Positions 1 through 8,398 of a stretch of DNA of 32,071 bases are shown one piece after another. The notes beneath the pieces are model-generated. The model was not told where the DNA came from and did not search any database. It saw only the letters and a program-made list of their open reading frames with translations. Position 1 is the first letter of the stretch. The number at the start of each line of letters is the position of its first letter. The stretch is from JAZQLP01 sp045542755 (GTDB taxonomy: Bacteria > Bacillota > Clostridia > Oscillospirales > UBA644). Position numbers and translations under genes: made by a program. Where the stretch lies: NCBI GenBank assembly GCA_045542755.1, contig JAZQLP010000084.1, positions 1 to 32,071 on the forward strand, given 5' to 3'.

Positions 1-13
1 AGGAGGGGTCGGG

Positions 14-823
14 ATGAGAAACATAAGGTCACAAGCCCGTAAAAGGAATAGAAATTACGGCTTTAGATTGTTTGTTGCTATAGTCCTTTTCGCATTCGTT
101 TTAGCTCTTACCGTCCTTTTGGTAATGCATATGAACGGGTATTTTGCGCCTCCCGTAGAGCCTATTCCCGACAGCGGAATTACGGACGGTGATGTTGTTC
201 CCGATACGCCTTCCGACGGCGAAGTGGATGGGTCCTCACAGCCCCAATATCCTGCCGAAGAGCCTATTTATGAGCCTCTTTACGGAGAGCAGTATTCCAC
301 CTTCCGTCTGCCGAGAAAAACCGAAGAATTTGCTTTTATTGAAAAAATAATAGAAATTGCCCTTTCTGAGCCAAAAGAACCCGAAGATGAGAGGGGAGCT
401 ACCAAGTACGGAACTTATTTCGGTACCCCAACGTGGGAATGGTGTACCGAGTTTGCCGTATGGTGTATTTTGCAGGCTCAAGAGAGTCTTGGGGTGGAAT
501 ACCTTAAGGTTCACTATCCCTTTGAGGATTGGTCGGGCGGTTGTGTTCAATGGTATAAGGAAAAGGGGCTTTTCTTTAAAAAGGGCACTTACGTTCCCCG
601 TAGGGGAGATATGATATTTTTCGATTACGACTACGATGGCAGTACCGACCATACCGGTCTGGTAACGGGGATCGAGTACGATGAGACCGAGGATAAGCTT
701 TACGTTCTTACGGTAGAGGGAAATCTACCCGAAGACTATCCCGTAGGCACCATAAAGGAGCGCAGACTTGCCATTGACTGGAAGAAGATATACGGCTACG
801 GAACCTTCCTTTTTAGCGAGTAA
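14..823 (+). CDS. Membrane-anchored CHAP-domain cell-wall hydrolase
   Basis: This is a 269-residue protein. A basic N-terminus leads into one hydrophobic segment (about residues 17-39), then a Pro/Asp/Gly-rich linker (about 46-95), then a C-terminal domain from about residue 100. That domain has CHAP-type features: a Cys in the motif WEWCTEFAVWC (C144), a His in TDHTGLV (H213), and a polar residue in the following VEGN (235-237). CHAP domains are Cys/His amidases or endopeptidases that cut peptidoglycan. The N-terminal helix would leave the catalytic domain outside the cell, tethered to the membrane. AGGAGG sits at the very start of the window, 7 bases before the ATG. The gene converges with the next one, leaving only 3 bases between the two stop codons. 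The substrate bond is not known; a role in growth, division or sporulation is inference. Confidence 0.75.
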   Translation: MRNIRSQARKRNRNYGFRLFVAIVLFAFVLALTVLLVMHMNGYFAPPVEPIPDSGITDGDVVPDTPSDGEVDGSSQPQYPAEEPIYEPLYGEQYSTFRLPRKTEEFAFIEKIIEIALSEPKEPEDERGATKYGTYFGTPTWEWCTEFAVWCILQAQESLGVEYLKVHYPFEDWSGGCVQWYKEKGLFFKKGTYVPRRGDMIFFDYDYDGSTDHTGLVTGIEYDETEDKLYVLTVEGNLPEDYPVGTIKERRLAIDWKKIYGYGTFLFSE

Positions 824-826
824 GGC

Positions 827-2062
827 TTAAAATGGCTCGTACTCCAAAAGTCTTTTTTGAGCCTGGGTATTTCCTGTTATTGCTTCGCAAATAAGCTTTG
901 AGGCAAGTATCGCTCCCACGATTCCGTTTCTTCCCGCGGCGTATATTCTGTACATGTCACCTTCTTCTGACACTCTTCCCATATATGGCAATCCGTCGGC
1001 AGAATAGGAGTAGACCCTTTCGTAGAATTTTTCGGGCTCGCTTCCTTTTTCGGGATCCTTTGATGGAATACCGAAAAACATTTTATCCGAGGCCGCCTGA
1101 AGTCTGCTGAAACTGAATTCGGCTGACAGATTTCCGAATATACGTTTGTTTGAAAATCCCTCAAGATATATCCTGTCGTCTTCGGTGGTACAGGCAATGA
1201 GGGGAGAATTACCGAAAGATTTCAATACGCACCTGTTTTTCCATCCGAAAAAGTCGGATTTGGGAGCGGATACCGCAGAGTAGATTACGGCATTTTTGAG
1301 CAATCCCGTTTTTTGATACAGTCCTCTGCAATCAATAACCGTTTTTGCTCGAATAAGGGCTCTTTTATCACCTACCGTTGCTGAAAAGCCCCCCGCTGTG
1401 CGTAACAGCTCCGTTATGGGGCTGTATTCAAATATTTCCGTACCCTTTATTGACAGATACCCTGCCAGGTTTTCGCAAAACTGAGGAACGTTTATTTCCG
1501 TCGCGCCATTTCCGTGATATATGCCACCTTCGCATTTAAAGGAGAACATTTCCTCGCAGTCGGCGCGCAACAGCTTTTCGCAAGGGAATCCCGAGTATTT
1601 TCGTAATCTGTATTCTTCGTTTAAGGCATCTTCGTCCGCAGAAGATTTTATGAAAAGAAAAGAATCTCTTATCTTGAATCCGCAGTCGTCACCTATGTCA
1701 GAAACTATCTCTTTTATATCCTCAAGGGTATTCGAAAGCTCCGAAAACGTACGGCTCGCTTCATCGTGGCCGTATTTTCTTACAAGGGAGCTCATGGACA
1801 CGTCTGCGTAAGGCAGTAGGTAGGGAGGCGCAAAGGCCGTACTGGATCCGCCTATCCCGTTCATTTCACAAACCACGGGGGACATTCCTTTTTGAGTAAG
1901 TCTGTAGGCGCATAGAAGTCCTGCCACACCGCCTCCTATAATCAGGATGTCGGTATTAATATCATTTTCAAGGGTTGGAAAGGTTACACTTCCCGTCTTG
2001 CGAAATGGAGATAATCCCCGACCGCAAAGAGGAGATTTTTCAATAGGCGTTTCTTTTGTCAT
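827..2062 (-). CDS. FAD-dependent oxidoreductase, DAO (glycine/D-amino-acid oxidase) fold
   Basis: The 411-residue product has an N-terminal Rossmann dinucleotide-binding motif, GGGVAG at residues 43-48, followed by the acidic residue E66 at the end of the second strand, as expected for binding the FAD ribose. Near the C-terminus, DGLPYMGRV and a Gly-rich AAGRNGIVGA segment match the second FAD contact of DAO-family enzymes. Many Clostridia relatives carry an extra C-terminal Rieske [2Fe-2S] domain; this protein stops where that domain would begin, and no CxH...CxxH pair is visible. About 35 residues precede the first beta strand, including a TLENDINTDILIIGGG stretch typical of this group. 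AAAGGA lies 8 bases before the ATG. The substrate cannot be named. It is transcribed alone and divergently from the lipoprotein gene at 2137. Confidence 0.75.
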   Translation of the reverse strand: MTKETPIEKSPLCGRGLSPFRKTGSVTFPTLENDINTDILIIGGGVAGLLCAYRLTQKGMSPVVCEMNGIGGSSTAFAPPYLLPYADVSMSSLVRKYGHDEASRTFSELSNTLEDIKEIVSDIGDDCGFKIRDSFLFIKSSADEDALNEEYRLRKYSGFPCEKLLRADCEEMFSFKCEGGIYHGNGATEINVPQFCENLAGYLSIKGTEIFEYSPITELLRTAGGFSATVGDKRALIRAKTVIDCRGLYQKTGLLKNAVIYSAVSAPKSDFFGWKNRCVLKSFGNSPLIACTTEDDRIYLEGFSNKRIFGNLSAEFSFSRLQAASDKMFFGIPSKDPEKGSEPEKFYERVYSYSADGLPYMGRVSEEGDMYRIYAAGRNGIVGAILASKLICEAITGNTQAQKRLLEYEPF

Positions 2063-2136
2063 AAGGTAAGTTCCTTTTGTGTTTTTGATATAATTATTTA
2101 TCCATTTTTTGGAGATTATTCGGAAAGAGGAAAGAT

Positions 2137-2754
2137 ATGAATAAATATTTTCGCATAATTTTGATTTTTACCTTTATTTTGGCCATAACCGTAATTATTT
2201 GCGGCTGTGAGGGGAAGGCTTCCAAGTTTACCTCCTACGCTCTTTACAACGAAACCGCTAATCCTACGCCCTATATGCTTTCAGACGGCAAGACTGCGGG
2301 TGTATATATTAATCCCACTAAGGCTTTTTGCGGTTTTGAGGTAACCCTTACCACCGTGGCCCAGTCTGAAAACAAGGTTACCCTTTGCGTATATAAGTAC
2401 GACGTTGACTACCAGACTTCCTTAAGCCGTTCACCCGTTGCTTACGGCGTTTTTTCCAACGTCGAGGCAGGGGAAAAACTCTATTTGCAGTTTGAAGATC
2501 TGTCTGCCGGAAGGTATATACTCACCGTTTCCTCTACGGGGTCGGATATAGGCATTTACAGACACGCTTCAATCCCTTCAGTTGAATCAAGGGCTCATTT
2601 TTATTACCATTTTCTTAAGCTTGAATCGGGTGCATTTCCTTTTACTGTGACCTTCCGTACCTCTAACGTTAAAGGCCTTGAAGCCGCCGATATTCTGGCT
2701 ACTCCCGATTATTCATGGGCTACCGAGGGCGGTACCTCCGAAAGTGAGGAATAA
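2137..2754 (+). CDS. Putative lipoprotein of unknown function
   Basis: The protein has 205 residues. A basic start and a hydrophobic stretch (about residues 7-23) end in ICGC, which fits a lipobox with C24 as the lipidated cysteine, so the mature protein should be anchored on the outer face of the membrane. The remaining 180 residues are rich in Thr, Ser and Tyr and look beta-rich. They contain no catalytic motif I recognise. GAAAGAGGAAAG precedes the ATG at 2137. It stands alone between a divergent oxidoreductase gene and the promoter of the tsaE operon. The lipoprotein call rests on the signal sequence only; no family is claimed. Confidence 0.6.
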   Translation: MNKYFRIILIFTFILAITVIICGCEGKASKFTSYALYNETANPTPYMLSDGKTAGVYINPTKAFCGFEVTLTTVAQSENKVTLCVYKYDVDYQTSLSRSPVAYGVFSNVEAGEKLYLQFEDLSAGRYILTVSSTGSDIGIYRHASIPSVESRAHFYYHFLKLESGAFPFTVTFRTSNVKGLEAADILATPDYSWATEGGTSESEE

Positions 2755-2810
2755 GGGCTGAAAAGTTGACACTTTTCTGTGAAATAATCCGTCTTTTTCC
2801 TTATAAGGGG

Positions 2811-2839
2811 TTGACATATTCCCTATAATAAAATATAAT
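2811..2839 (+). promoter_or_regulatory. Sigma-A promoter of the tsaE operon
   Basis: A perfect TTGACA (2811-2816) and a perfect TATAAT (2834-2839) are separated by exactly 17 bases, in an AT-rich stretch 40 bases before the tsaE start. This is the consensus housekeeping promoter and should drive strong constitutive transcription of tsaE, tsaB and the genes behind them. Confidence 0.85.
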
Positions 2840-2878
2840 ATAAGTTAGAGAATTTTTATTTAAGGCAGGTGACCGTTT

Positions 2879-3340
2879 ATGGTATTTAATACAGACAGTA
2901 TGGACGGTCTCCGTGTAGTTACTCACTCCGAGAGTGAAACGAACTCCTTGGGACGTGACCTTGCAAAATATCTTAAGGACATTTCTGCTTCCCGAAGCAC
3001 TCCCTTTTACGTCAGCATGACGGGAGAGATGGGCTGTGGGAAGACCGCCTTTGTAAAAGGAGTTCTTGCAGGGCTGGGTTATGGCGGCAACGTTACAAGC
3101 CCCACCTTTGCTCTTTGTAACAGATACGACTGCGACCTTACGGTTTATCATATGGATCTTTACCGTATAGGCGACGAGGACGAGCTCTTTGCTGCGGGAC
3201 TTCTTGATAACGACGAGGCCGATGCCGTATTTGCCGAATGGGCAGAGATTGCAGACGGCAGTATGCCCTTCGAGCTGTTTATCCGCTTTTCTTACGGCGA
3301 GAGCGTTGAAGAAAGAATAATTGAATTTTCAAAAGGCTGA
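2879..3340 (+). CDS. tsaE: tRNA t6A37 biosynthesis ATPase TsaE
   Basis: TsaE is the small P-loop ATPase that works with TsaB and TsaD to place the threonylcarbamoyl group on A37 of ANN-decoding tRNAs. The 153-residue length fits the family. The Walker A motif is GEMGCGKT (49-56), followed by TSPTFALCNRY (73-83), HMDLYRI (91-97) and FAEWAE (118-123), all in the usual TsaE order. AGGTGA lies 6 bases before the ATG; an in-frame ATG at codon 8 is a possible but less likely start. It overlaps the region just upstream of tsaB, a pairing that is common in Firmicutes. It is the first gene after the consensus promoter at 2811. Confidence 0.92.
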   Translation: MVFNTDSMDGLRVVTHSESETNSLGRDLAKYLKDISASRSTPFYVSMTGEMGCGKTAFVKGVLAGLGYGGNVTSPTFALCNRYDCDLTVYHMDLYRIGDEDELFAAGLLDNDEADAVFAEWAEIADGSMPFELFIRFSYGESVEERIIEFSKG

Positions 3341-3341
3341 T

Positions 3342-4067
3342 ATGTGTAATAACTTGATTGATAAAACGGTATTGGCGCTTGATTGTGCCTCAAAAACCTG
3401 CTCGGTAGCAGTTGCTAAGGGCGGACGAGTCCTTTGCTCTGTTGATACCGACACAATGAAAACCCATTCCTTGACCCTGCTTCCTTCCGTAAAATACGCA
3501 CTTGAGCTTTCGGGCTTGACAATGGACGATGTTGAAGCTATTGCCGTGACTGCAGGCCCCGGCTCCTTTACGGGACTTAAGATTGGGGTTACTACTGCCA
3601 AGGGCTTGGCTTTCCAAAAAGACCTTCCCTGTGCGGCGGTTTCTTCCATGTCTTCTCTTGCTTATGGATGTACAGGTTTTGACGGAATAGTTTGCGCATC
3701 CTTTGACGCAAGAAGAAATATGCTCTATAACGCTATGTTCCGAGTTTGGGGCGGCAGAGTAGAGCGCCTTTGCGAGGATAGACAGTCCTCAGCAGAAGAG
3801 GTTGCTGCGGAGGTTTTGAAAACCGCATCAGACCTTGGATGCAAGGTAATGCTTGTAGGTGACGGAAGTGACGTTCTGGCCTCTTTTCTTGAAGAGAGCG
3901 GGCTTTCCTTTGTTTCCGATGGCAGAGGTGTCAAAGCCGCCGATATAATAAGCGCCGTCAATGCGGGTGATTATACCTGTCACACCTCGGCAACCCTTGT
4001 TCCCGAGTATCTCCGTCCTTCTCAGGCGGAAAGGGAACGCAACGAAAGGCTTTCAAAACAAAATTGA
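3342..4067 (+). CDS. tsaB: tRNA t6A37 biosynthesis protein TsaB
   Basis: TsaB is a catalytically inactive ASKHA-fold paralogue of TsaD and serves as the scaffold of the t6A complex. From the ATG at 3342 the protein has 241 residues. It starts with VLALDCASKTCSVAV, an N-terminal ASKHA phosphate-1-like strand, and carries the family signature AGPGSFTGLKIG (71-82). An in-frame TTG at 3321 would add seven residues inside the end of tsaE. I prefer 3342 because AAAAGG lies about 6 bases upstream and the protein then begins one residue after the tsaE stop. TsaD, the catalytic partner, and RimI, often adjacent, are not in this window. Confidence 0.9.
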   Translation: MCNNLIDKTVLALDCASKTCSVAVAKGGRVLCSVDTDTMKTHSLTLLPSVKYALELSGLTMDDVEAIAVTAGPGSFTGLKIGVTTAKGLAFQKDLPCAAVSSMSSLAYGCTGFDGIVCASFDARRNMLYNAMFRVWGGRVERLCEDRQSSAEEVAAEVLKTASDLGCKVMLVGDGSDVLASFLEESGLSFVSDGRGVKAADIISAVNAGDYTCHTSATLVPEYLRPSQAERERNERLSKQN

Positions 4068-4102
4068 AATATAAATTAAACCACATATAAGGAGAATTTA
4101 CC

Positions 4103-4525
4103 ATGATTGCAATCGGTTCCGACCACGCAGGTCTTGACGTTAAGAACCTGCTCAGAGATTATCTTATCGAACAGGGTTATGAAGTAAAGGACGTAGGTAC
4201 CTACACCCACGATTCTTGCGACTATCCCGTTTTTGCCCACAAGGTATGTGACTGCATTACTTCCGGAGAATGTGACAAGGGCATCCTTGTTTGCGGTACC
4301 GGTATAGGTATGTCCATGGCTGCAAACAAGAAGAAGGGTATTCGTGCCGCAGTTTGTAACGACGGCTTCTCCACCGAATTTACCAGAAGACATAACGATG
4401 CGAACGTTCTTTGCATAGGAGCCAGAGTTATTGGACTTGAAAGAGCAAAGAGACTTTGCGAAATATTCATTAACACCGGTTTTGACGGCGCTCAGCATCA
4501 GCGCAGAATTGAAATGTACGAATAA
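4103..4525 (+). CDS. rpiB: Ribose-5-phosphate isomerase B
   Basis: RpiB interconverts ribose-5-phosphate and ribulose-5-phosphate in the non-oxidative pentose phosphate pathway. The 140-residue protein has the RpiB/LacAB fold signatures: GSDHAGLDVK at 5-14, the catalytic Cys in ILVCGTGIGMS (C64), and RRHNDANVLCIGAR (95-108) with H97. The single-chain length and the Cys argue for RpiB over the LacA/LacB galactose-6-phosphate isomerase subunits, although some relatives act on allose-6-phosphate. AAGGAG precedes the ATG by about 8 bases. The gene supplies ribose phosphate for the uracil salvage enzyme encoded next. Confidence 0.92.
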   Translation: MIAIGSDHAGLDVKNLLRDYLIEQGYEVKDVGTYTHDSCDYPVFAHKVCDCITSGECDKGILVCGTGIGMSMAANKKKGIRAAVCNDGFSTEFTRRHNDANVLCIGARVIGLERAKRLCEIFINTGFDGAQHQRRIEMYE

Positions 4526-4603
4526 TAATAATCGGTTTTTACCGTAAACACTTGAAAAATAAGAATAAAACAAGTCGCCAAAGGGCAAGAAGGAGAATTT
4601 ATT

Positions 4604-5242
4604 ATGTCTAAGGATCTTAAAGTTCAGATTACCAACCATCCCCTTATACAGCACAAGGTCACCATTATGAGAAAGACCGACACCGGCTCCAAGGAATTCA
4701 GAGAGTTGGCAAGTGAGATCGGTATGCTTATGTGTTATGAGTTTACCCGCGACCTTCCCGTTGAGGCTGTGGAAATAGAAACTCCTATCTGCAAAACCGT
4801 TCAGAACGTTATCGCAGGTAAGAAGTTTGCCATAGTTCCCATTCTTCGTGCAGGTCTTGGCATGGTGGACGGTATCCTTCAGCTCGTTCCCGCTGCAAAG
4901 GTTGGTCATATCGGCCTTTACAGAGATCCCGAAACTCTTCAGCCCGTTGAATACTACTGCAAGCTTCCCACCGATATTGCAGAAAGAGAAGTTATCGTGG
5001 TTGACCCCATGCTTGCTACCGGCGGTTCTGCCATTGCTGCTATCTCCTTCCTTAAGGCAAGAGGTGTTAAGCATATAAAGAGCGTTCACCTTATTGCTGC
5101 TCCCGAAGGTATTGAAAAGCTCAACGAAGCTCACCCCGACGTTGACGTATACTGTGCGGCACTTGACGAAAAGCTTAACGACCACGGCTACATAGTTCCC
5201 GGCCTCGGCGATGCCGGAGATAGGATATTTGGCACCAAGTAA
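4604..5242 (+). CDS. upp: Uracil phosphoribosyltransferase
   Basis: Upp makes UMP from uracil and PRPP in pyrimidine salvage. The 212-residue protein shows LRAGLGM (81-87), the PRPP-binding loop VVDPMLATGGSA (132-143), and the uracil-recognition segment YIVPGLGDAGDR (196-207) close to the C-terminus, all diagnostic of Upp. It has the usual family length. AAGGAG lies about 8 bases before the ATG. Its TAA stop overlaps the ATG of rlmB by one base (TAATG), so the two are translationally coupled. The 78 bases between rpiB and upp hold no clear promoter or terminator. Confidence 0.95.
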   Translation: MSKDLKVQITNHPLIQHKVTIMRKTDTGSKEFRELASEIGMLMCYEFTRDLPVEAVEIETPICKTVQNVIAGKKFAIVPILRAGLGMVDGILQLVPAAKVGHIGLYRDPETLQPVEYYCKLPTDIAEREVIVVDPMLATGGSAIAAISFLKARGVKHIKSVHLIAAPEGIEKLNEAHPDVDVYCAALDEKLNDHGYIVPGLGDAGDRIFGTK

Positions 5243-5994
5243 TGAGTACAGACAGCGGTAATATAGTATACGGGCGCAATCCCGTTACGGAGGCCCTCAA
5301 AAGCGGCCGTACCATTGATAAAATATACGTTCAGCGCGGCGAACGTACAGGCTCTCTTATAGCCCTTATAGCAAAGGCTAAGGAGAAAAGGGTTCCCGTT
5401 ATTGAAGCCGATAAGCAGAAGCTTGAGGTTATGTGTGGGGATTCCCATCATCAGGGCGTTGTTGCGTTGATTACGGATTTCGTATATAGCGAGCCTTCCG
5501 ATATGCTTGCTTTGGCAGAGGAAAAAGGGGAGAAGCCCTTTATCCTTATCCTTGACGGAGTTACCGACCCCCATAATCTGGGTGCCATAATCCGTACCGC
5601 CAATGCTTGCGGAGTTCACGGTATAATCCTCCCCAAGCGTAATAGCTGCGGCCTTACTGCCACTGTGTTTAAGTCTGCCGCAGGGGCTTGCGAATATATG
5701 AAGATAGCCCGCGTTGTCAATATTGCCGAAACTATAAACAGGCTTAAAGAACAAAACGTATGGGTGTATTCTGCCGAGGGAGCTTCTCCCAAAGCCACTG
5801 ATATCTATGCCACCGATTTTTCCGGCGGCGTAGCTCTTGTTCTCGGTGACGAAGGCAAAGGTATATCCCGTCTTGTTCTTGACGACAGCGATTTCCATGT
5901 AAAAATTCCCATGCTGGGACAGATAAACTCCCTTAACGTATCTGTTGCCGGCGGTGTAATTATGTACGAAATACTCAGACAAAGGAGGGGTTGA
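5242..5994 (+). CDS. rlmB: 23S rRNA (guanosine-2'-O)-methyltransferase, SpoU/TrmH family
   Basis: This is a 250-residue SPOUT methyltransferase. An N-terminal L30e-like substrate-binding domain (about 1-90) starts with IVYGRNPVTEAL, typical of RlmB/YacO. The catalytic domain carries motif 1 (DPHNLGAIIRTA, 109-120), motif 2 (LGDEGKGIS, 201-209) and motif 3 (KIPMLGQINSLNVSVAGG, 221-238). These form the trefoil knot that binds S-adenosylmethionine. RlmB methylates G2251 in the peptidyl-transferase P loop; TrmH-family paralogues with other targets cannot be fully excluded. It starts inside the upp stop codon and ends 3 bases before the next gene. Confidence 0.88.
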   Translation: MSTDSGNIVYGRNPVTEALKSGRTIDKIYVQRGERTGSLIALIAKAKEKRVPVIEADKQKLEVMCGDSHHQGVVALITDFVYSEPSDMLALAEEKGEKPFILILDGVTDPHNLGAIIRTANACGVHGIILPKRNSCGLTATVFKSAAGACEYMKIARVVNIAETINRLKEQNVWVYSAEGASPKATDIYATDFSGGVALVLGDEGKGISRLVLDDSDFHVKIPMLGQINSLNVSVAGGVIMYEILRQRRG

Positions 5995-5997
5995 TCG

Positions 5998-7638
5998 GTG
6001 TTTATCGAAGAGATCAAGGCTCAGTACGAAGTAGCCTTTGAAACAAAGGAGCGAATAACCTTCGAGACCCTCGTTACCGCTTTCGCCGCGGTGCTTATGA
6101 CCGTGCTGGTTCTCATATCTCTTCCCACCACGGCTCTTTCCATTTGCTCCATAGTCCTTTCGGGCGTAGTGTATTTCTTTTGCAGGAGAGAATTTAACGA
6201 CGCTATTATTTCTCTTTTCCAGAAGCAGCCGTCGAACGATACCTTTAACGTTGCTGCCCTGCTTATAAACGTTATACACTCCTTTGCCCTCATATTTGCT
6301 CATTCCGTAAACGCTTCCTTCTTTGCTCCCGTAATATTCTTTTCAGTTACTGCCTCTATGGGTATGAAACTTGTCTTCGTTAATGAGATACTTAAGAATC
6401 TGGAGCTTGCGGCAAATAACGTCGTACATATAGTGGAGGTTGGAAGGGCAAGCCTTGCAAAACGGTACATAGAGCGTGTTTGTACCGTAAATCCCATAGT
6501 AAGATTTCCTGATATGGTGGGAATAACCTATTCCGAGGACCCCTCTGAGGATAAAAACCGTTCTTTCGTTCCCATTATATTGATTTCCGCTTTTATAGCA
6601 TCATTTATCCCCCTGTTTTTCCACGGTGTCAATATGCTCTTTACCTCAATGGGCGCCCTTTTTGCCGTGGCTGCGGCATTTACGGGAGAAATGACCTTCG
6701 TTTTACCTTATCTCGTAGTCCAGTATAAGCTCAGACGTCTGGGAAGTCTTCTTTTCGGATACCATTCTCTTACAGAGCTTAAAAACATAGATACCATAAT
6801 GGTTAAGGACACAGAGATGTTTCCCGAAGAGGGTATTTGGATAGACAAGCTTAAGCTTACATCTCTTACCAACGCGGCCTCCGCCGTAGAGTTTACAGCA
6901 TCCATTCTTAACGCAGTAAACGCCCCCGAAAGCAAGGCCTTTATGGGCTTTATAGGTTTTGATAAAAAATATCTGCCTACTCCCGATTCCATCCGAGTGC
7001 TCAACGGTTACGGCGTTGTTGCTCAGTTTGGAGAAAAGCTGGTTCTTCTCGGCAATCGAGGCCTTCTGCTCTCGTATAACGTTATTCCTTATCCCCAGGA
7101 AAAGGAAGCTACCTTTGCAACGGGCGGCAGTTTGATGTATTGTGCCGTTGACGGGGAACTTGCGGCAAGCTATCTCGTTACTTACGAGTGTGACCCCTCA
7201 ATGAAAAAGTCTGCGGAAAATATTGCGGGCGAATTTAATATTATCGTCGATACCGATGACTGCAATATAACCGAACCTATGGTAAGAAAGCATTACGACA
7301 TGCAGAACGCTACGGTTATCGTTCCTGACGAGAGCGAAATGCAGAGCATAAAGAGAATGCAGGAAAGAATGGAAAATTCCGACTCCCCCTGTATGCTCTC
7401 TTCCAAACGTGCCATCGGTATTCTCGAATCGGTACGTCATGCGAAAAATCTTTCCTTCATCATTGATTATTCCATACTCACTTATCAAATAGGAATAATT
7501 CTCGGTATGGTATTTACCCTTGCCGCTTTGATTCTGGCGCCCACCCTCGTCAACTCGCTGTGGGTGTTCCTGTATAACATTCTCTGGACTCTTCCCATAA
7601 TAATCCTTTCTCTGGTGAAGAGCGGAACTGCGAAATAA
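5998..7638 (+). CDS. Degenerate P1B-type ATPase-like membrane protein (probable pseudoenzyme)
   Basis: This 546-residue protein starts at GTG, with AGGAGGGG 9 bases upstream at the end of rlmB. Hydrophobic segments fall at about 24-41, 44-62, 84-101, 107-128, 190-208, 212-229, 494-514 and 518-540. This 4 + 2 + 2 pattern, with a small loop after helix 4 and a large one after helix 6, is the topology of heavy-metal (P1B) ATPases. Fragments of the ATPase domains remain: NIDTIMVKDTEMFP (263-276) where NVDTVVFDKTGTLT is expected, NGYGVVAQFGEKLVLLGNR (336-354) like the nucleotide-domain GxGVxA...vGN motif, and YCAVDGELAASYLV (381-394). The phosphorylated-Asp DKTGT motif, the intramembrane CPC, the TGES loop and the GDGxNDxP motif are all missing. 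Transport activity is therefore unlikely. The P1B relation is my inference from topology and residual motifs; the function is unknown. Confidence 0.6.
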   Translation: MFIEEIKAQYEVAFETKERITFETLVTAFAAVLMTVLVLISLPTTALSICSIVLSGVVYFFCRREFNDAIISLFQKQPSNDTFNVAALLINVIHSFALIFAHSVNASFFAPVIFFSVTASMGMKLVFVNEILKNLELAANNVVHIVEVGRASLAKRYIERVCTVNPIVRFPDMVGITYSEDPSEDKNRSFVPIILISAFIASFIPLFFHGVNMLFTSMGALFAVAAAFTGEMTFVLPYLVVQYKLRRLGSLLFGYHSLTELKNIDTIMVKDTEMFPEEGIWIDKLKLTSLTNAASAVEFTASILNAVNAPESKAFMGFIGFDKKYLPTPDSIRVLNGYGVVAQFGEKLVLLGNRGLLLSYNVIPYPQEKEATFATGGSLMYCAVDGELAASYLVTYECDPSMKKSAENIAGEFNIIVDTDDCNITEPMVRKHYDMQNATVIVPDESEMQSIKRMQERMENSDSPCMLSSKRAIGILESVRHAKNLSFIIDYSILTYQIGIILGMVFTLAALILAPTLVNSLWVFLYNILWTLPIIILSLVKSGTAK

Positions 7639-7672
7639 ACAAGTTATTTATTTATGAAATGGAGTTATATAT

Positions 7673-8398
7673 ATGTCCGGACATTCCAAATGGAAAAACA
7701 TTATGCACAAAAAGGCCAAGACCGACTCTCAGAAGGCCGCAATCTTCACCAAGATAGGCAGAGAGATCACTATGGCCGTTAAGGACGGCGGTCCCGATCC
7801 CGAGACCAACGCAAAACTTAAGGATATAATTGCAAAAGCAAAGTCCAACAACGTACCTAATGAAAATATCGAAAGAGTTATAAAAAAGGCTTCCTCCGCA
7901 GGTGACGAAAGCAACTACGAAGCTATCACCTACGAGGGTTACGGCCCCAAGGGTATTGCCGTTATCGTAGAAACTCTTACCGATAACAGAAACAGAACCG
8001 CAGGCGACGTAAGACACTACTTCGATAAATACGGCGGAAATCTCGGCCAGACCGGTTCCGTATCCTGGCAGTTTGCTAAAAAAGGCGTTATCGTTATATC
8101 CAAAGAGGACTATGACGAAGAAAAGCTTATGGAAGACCTTATGGAAGTATCCGTTGAGGATTACACCGCTGAGGGCGACGTTTATGAAATATACACCAGC
8201 CCCGATGATTTCCATTCCGTTAGTGAAGGTCTTACCGCACTTAACTATGAGTTTGTATCCGCTCAGGTAGAACAGGTTCCCTCCACCTATATCACTCTTA
8301 CCGAAGAGGACGATATTAAAAATATGCAGAAAATGCTCGATATCATGGAAGAGAACGATGATATACAGAGCGTTTGGCACAACTGGGACGAAGCCTGA
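7673..8398 (+). CDS. yebC: YebC/PmpR-TACO1 family protein
   Basis: The N-terminus MSGHSKWKNIMHKKAKTDS followed by FTKIGREITMAVKDGGPDP is the hallmark of the YebC family, and the 241-residue length matches. Three regions are expected: an N-terminal helical domain (1-75), a central domain with YEGYGPKGIAVIVE and GSVSWQFAKKG, and a C-terminal domain ending in HNWDEA. Members have been described as DNA-binding regulators (PmpR) and as ribosome-associated factors that help translate difficult sequences (TACO1, YebC2). The sequence does not decide between these. GGAG lies about 11 bases before the ATG. The stop codon is overlapped by the first palindromic repeat unit, with no intervening terminator. 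Confidence 0.93.
   Translation: MSGHSKWKNIMHKKAKTDSQKAAIFTKIGREITMAVKDGGPDPETNAKLKDIIAKAKSNNVPNENIERVIKKASSAGDESNYEAITYEGYGPKGIAVIVETLTDNRNRTAGDVRHYFDKYGGNLGQTGSVSWQFAKKGVIVISKEDYDEEKLMEDLMEVSVEDYTAEGDVYEIYTSPDDFHSVSEGLTALNYEFVSAQVEQVPSTYITLTEEDDIKNMQKMLDIMEENDDIQSVWHNWDEA

Noticed and set aside
2761..2776. A small inverted repeat AAAAGT/ACTTTT after the lipoprotein gene
   Set aside because: The stem is only six AT-rich pairs and there is no following T-run, so I do not call a terminator.
3321..3341. TTG start for TsaB inside tsaE
   Set aside because: The ATG at 3342 has a better-placed AAGG and gives the normal N-terminus.
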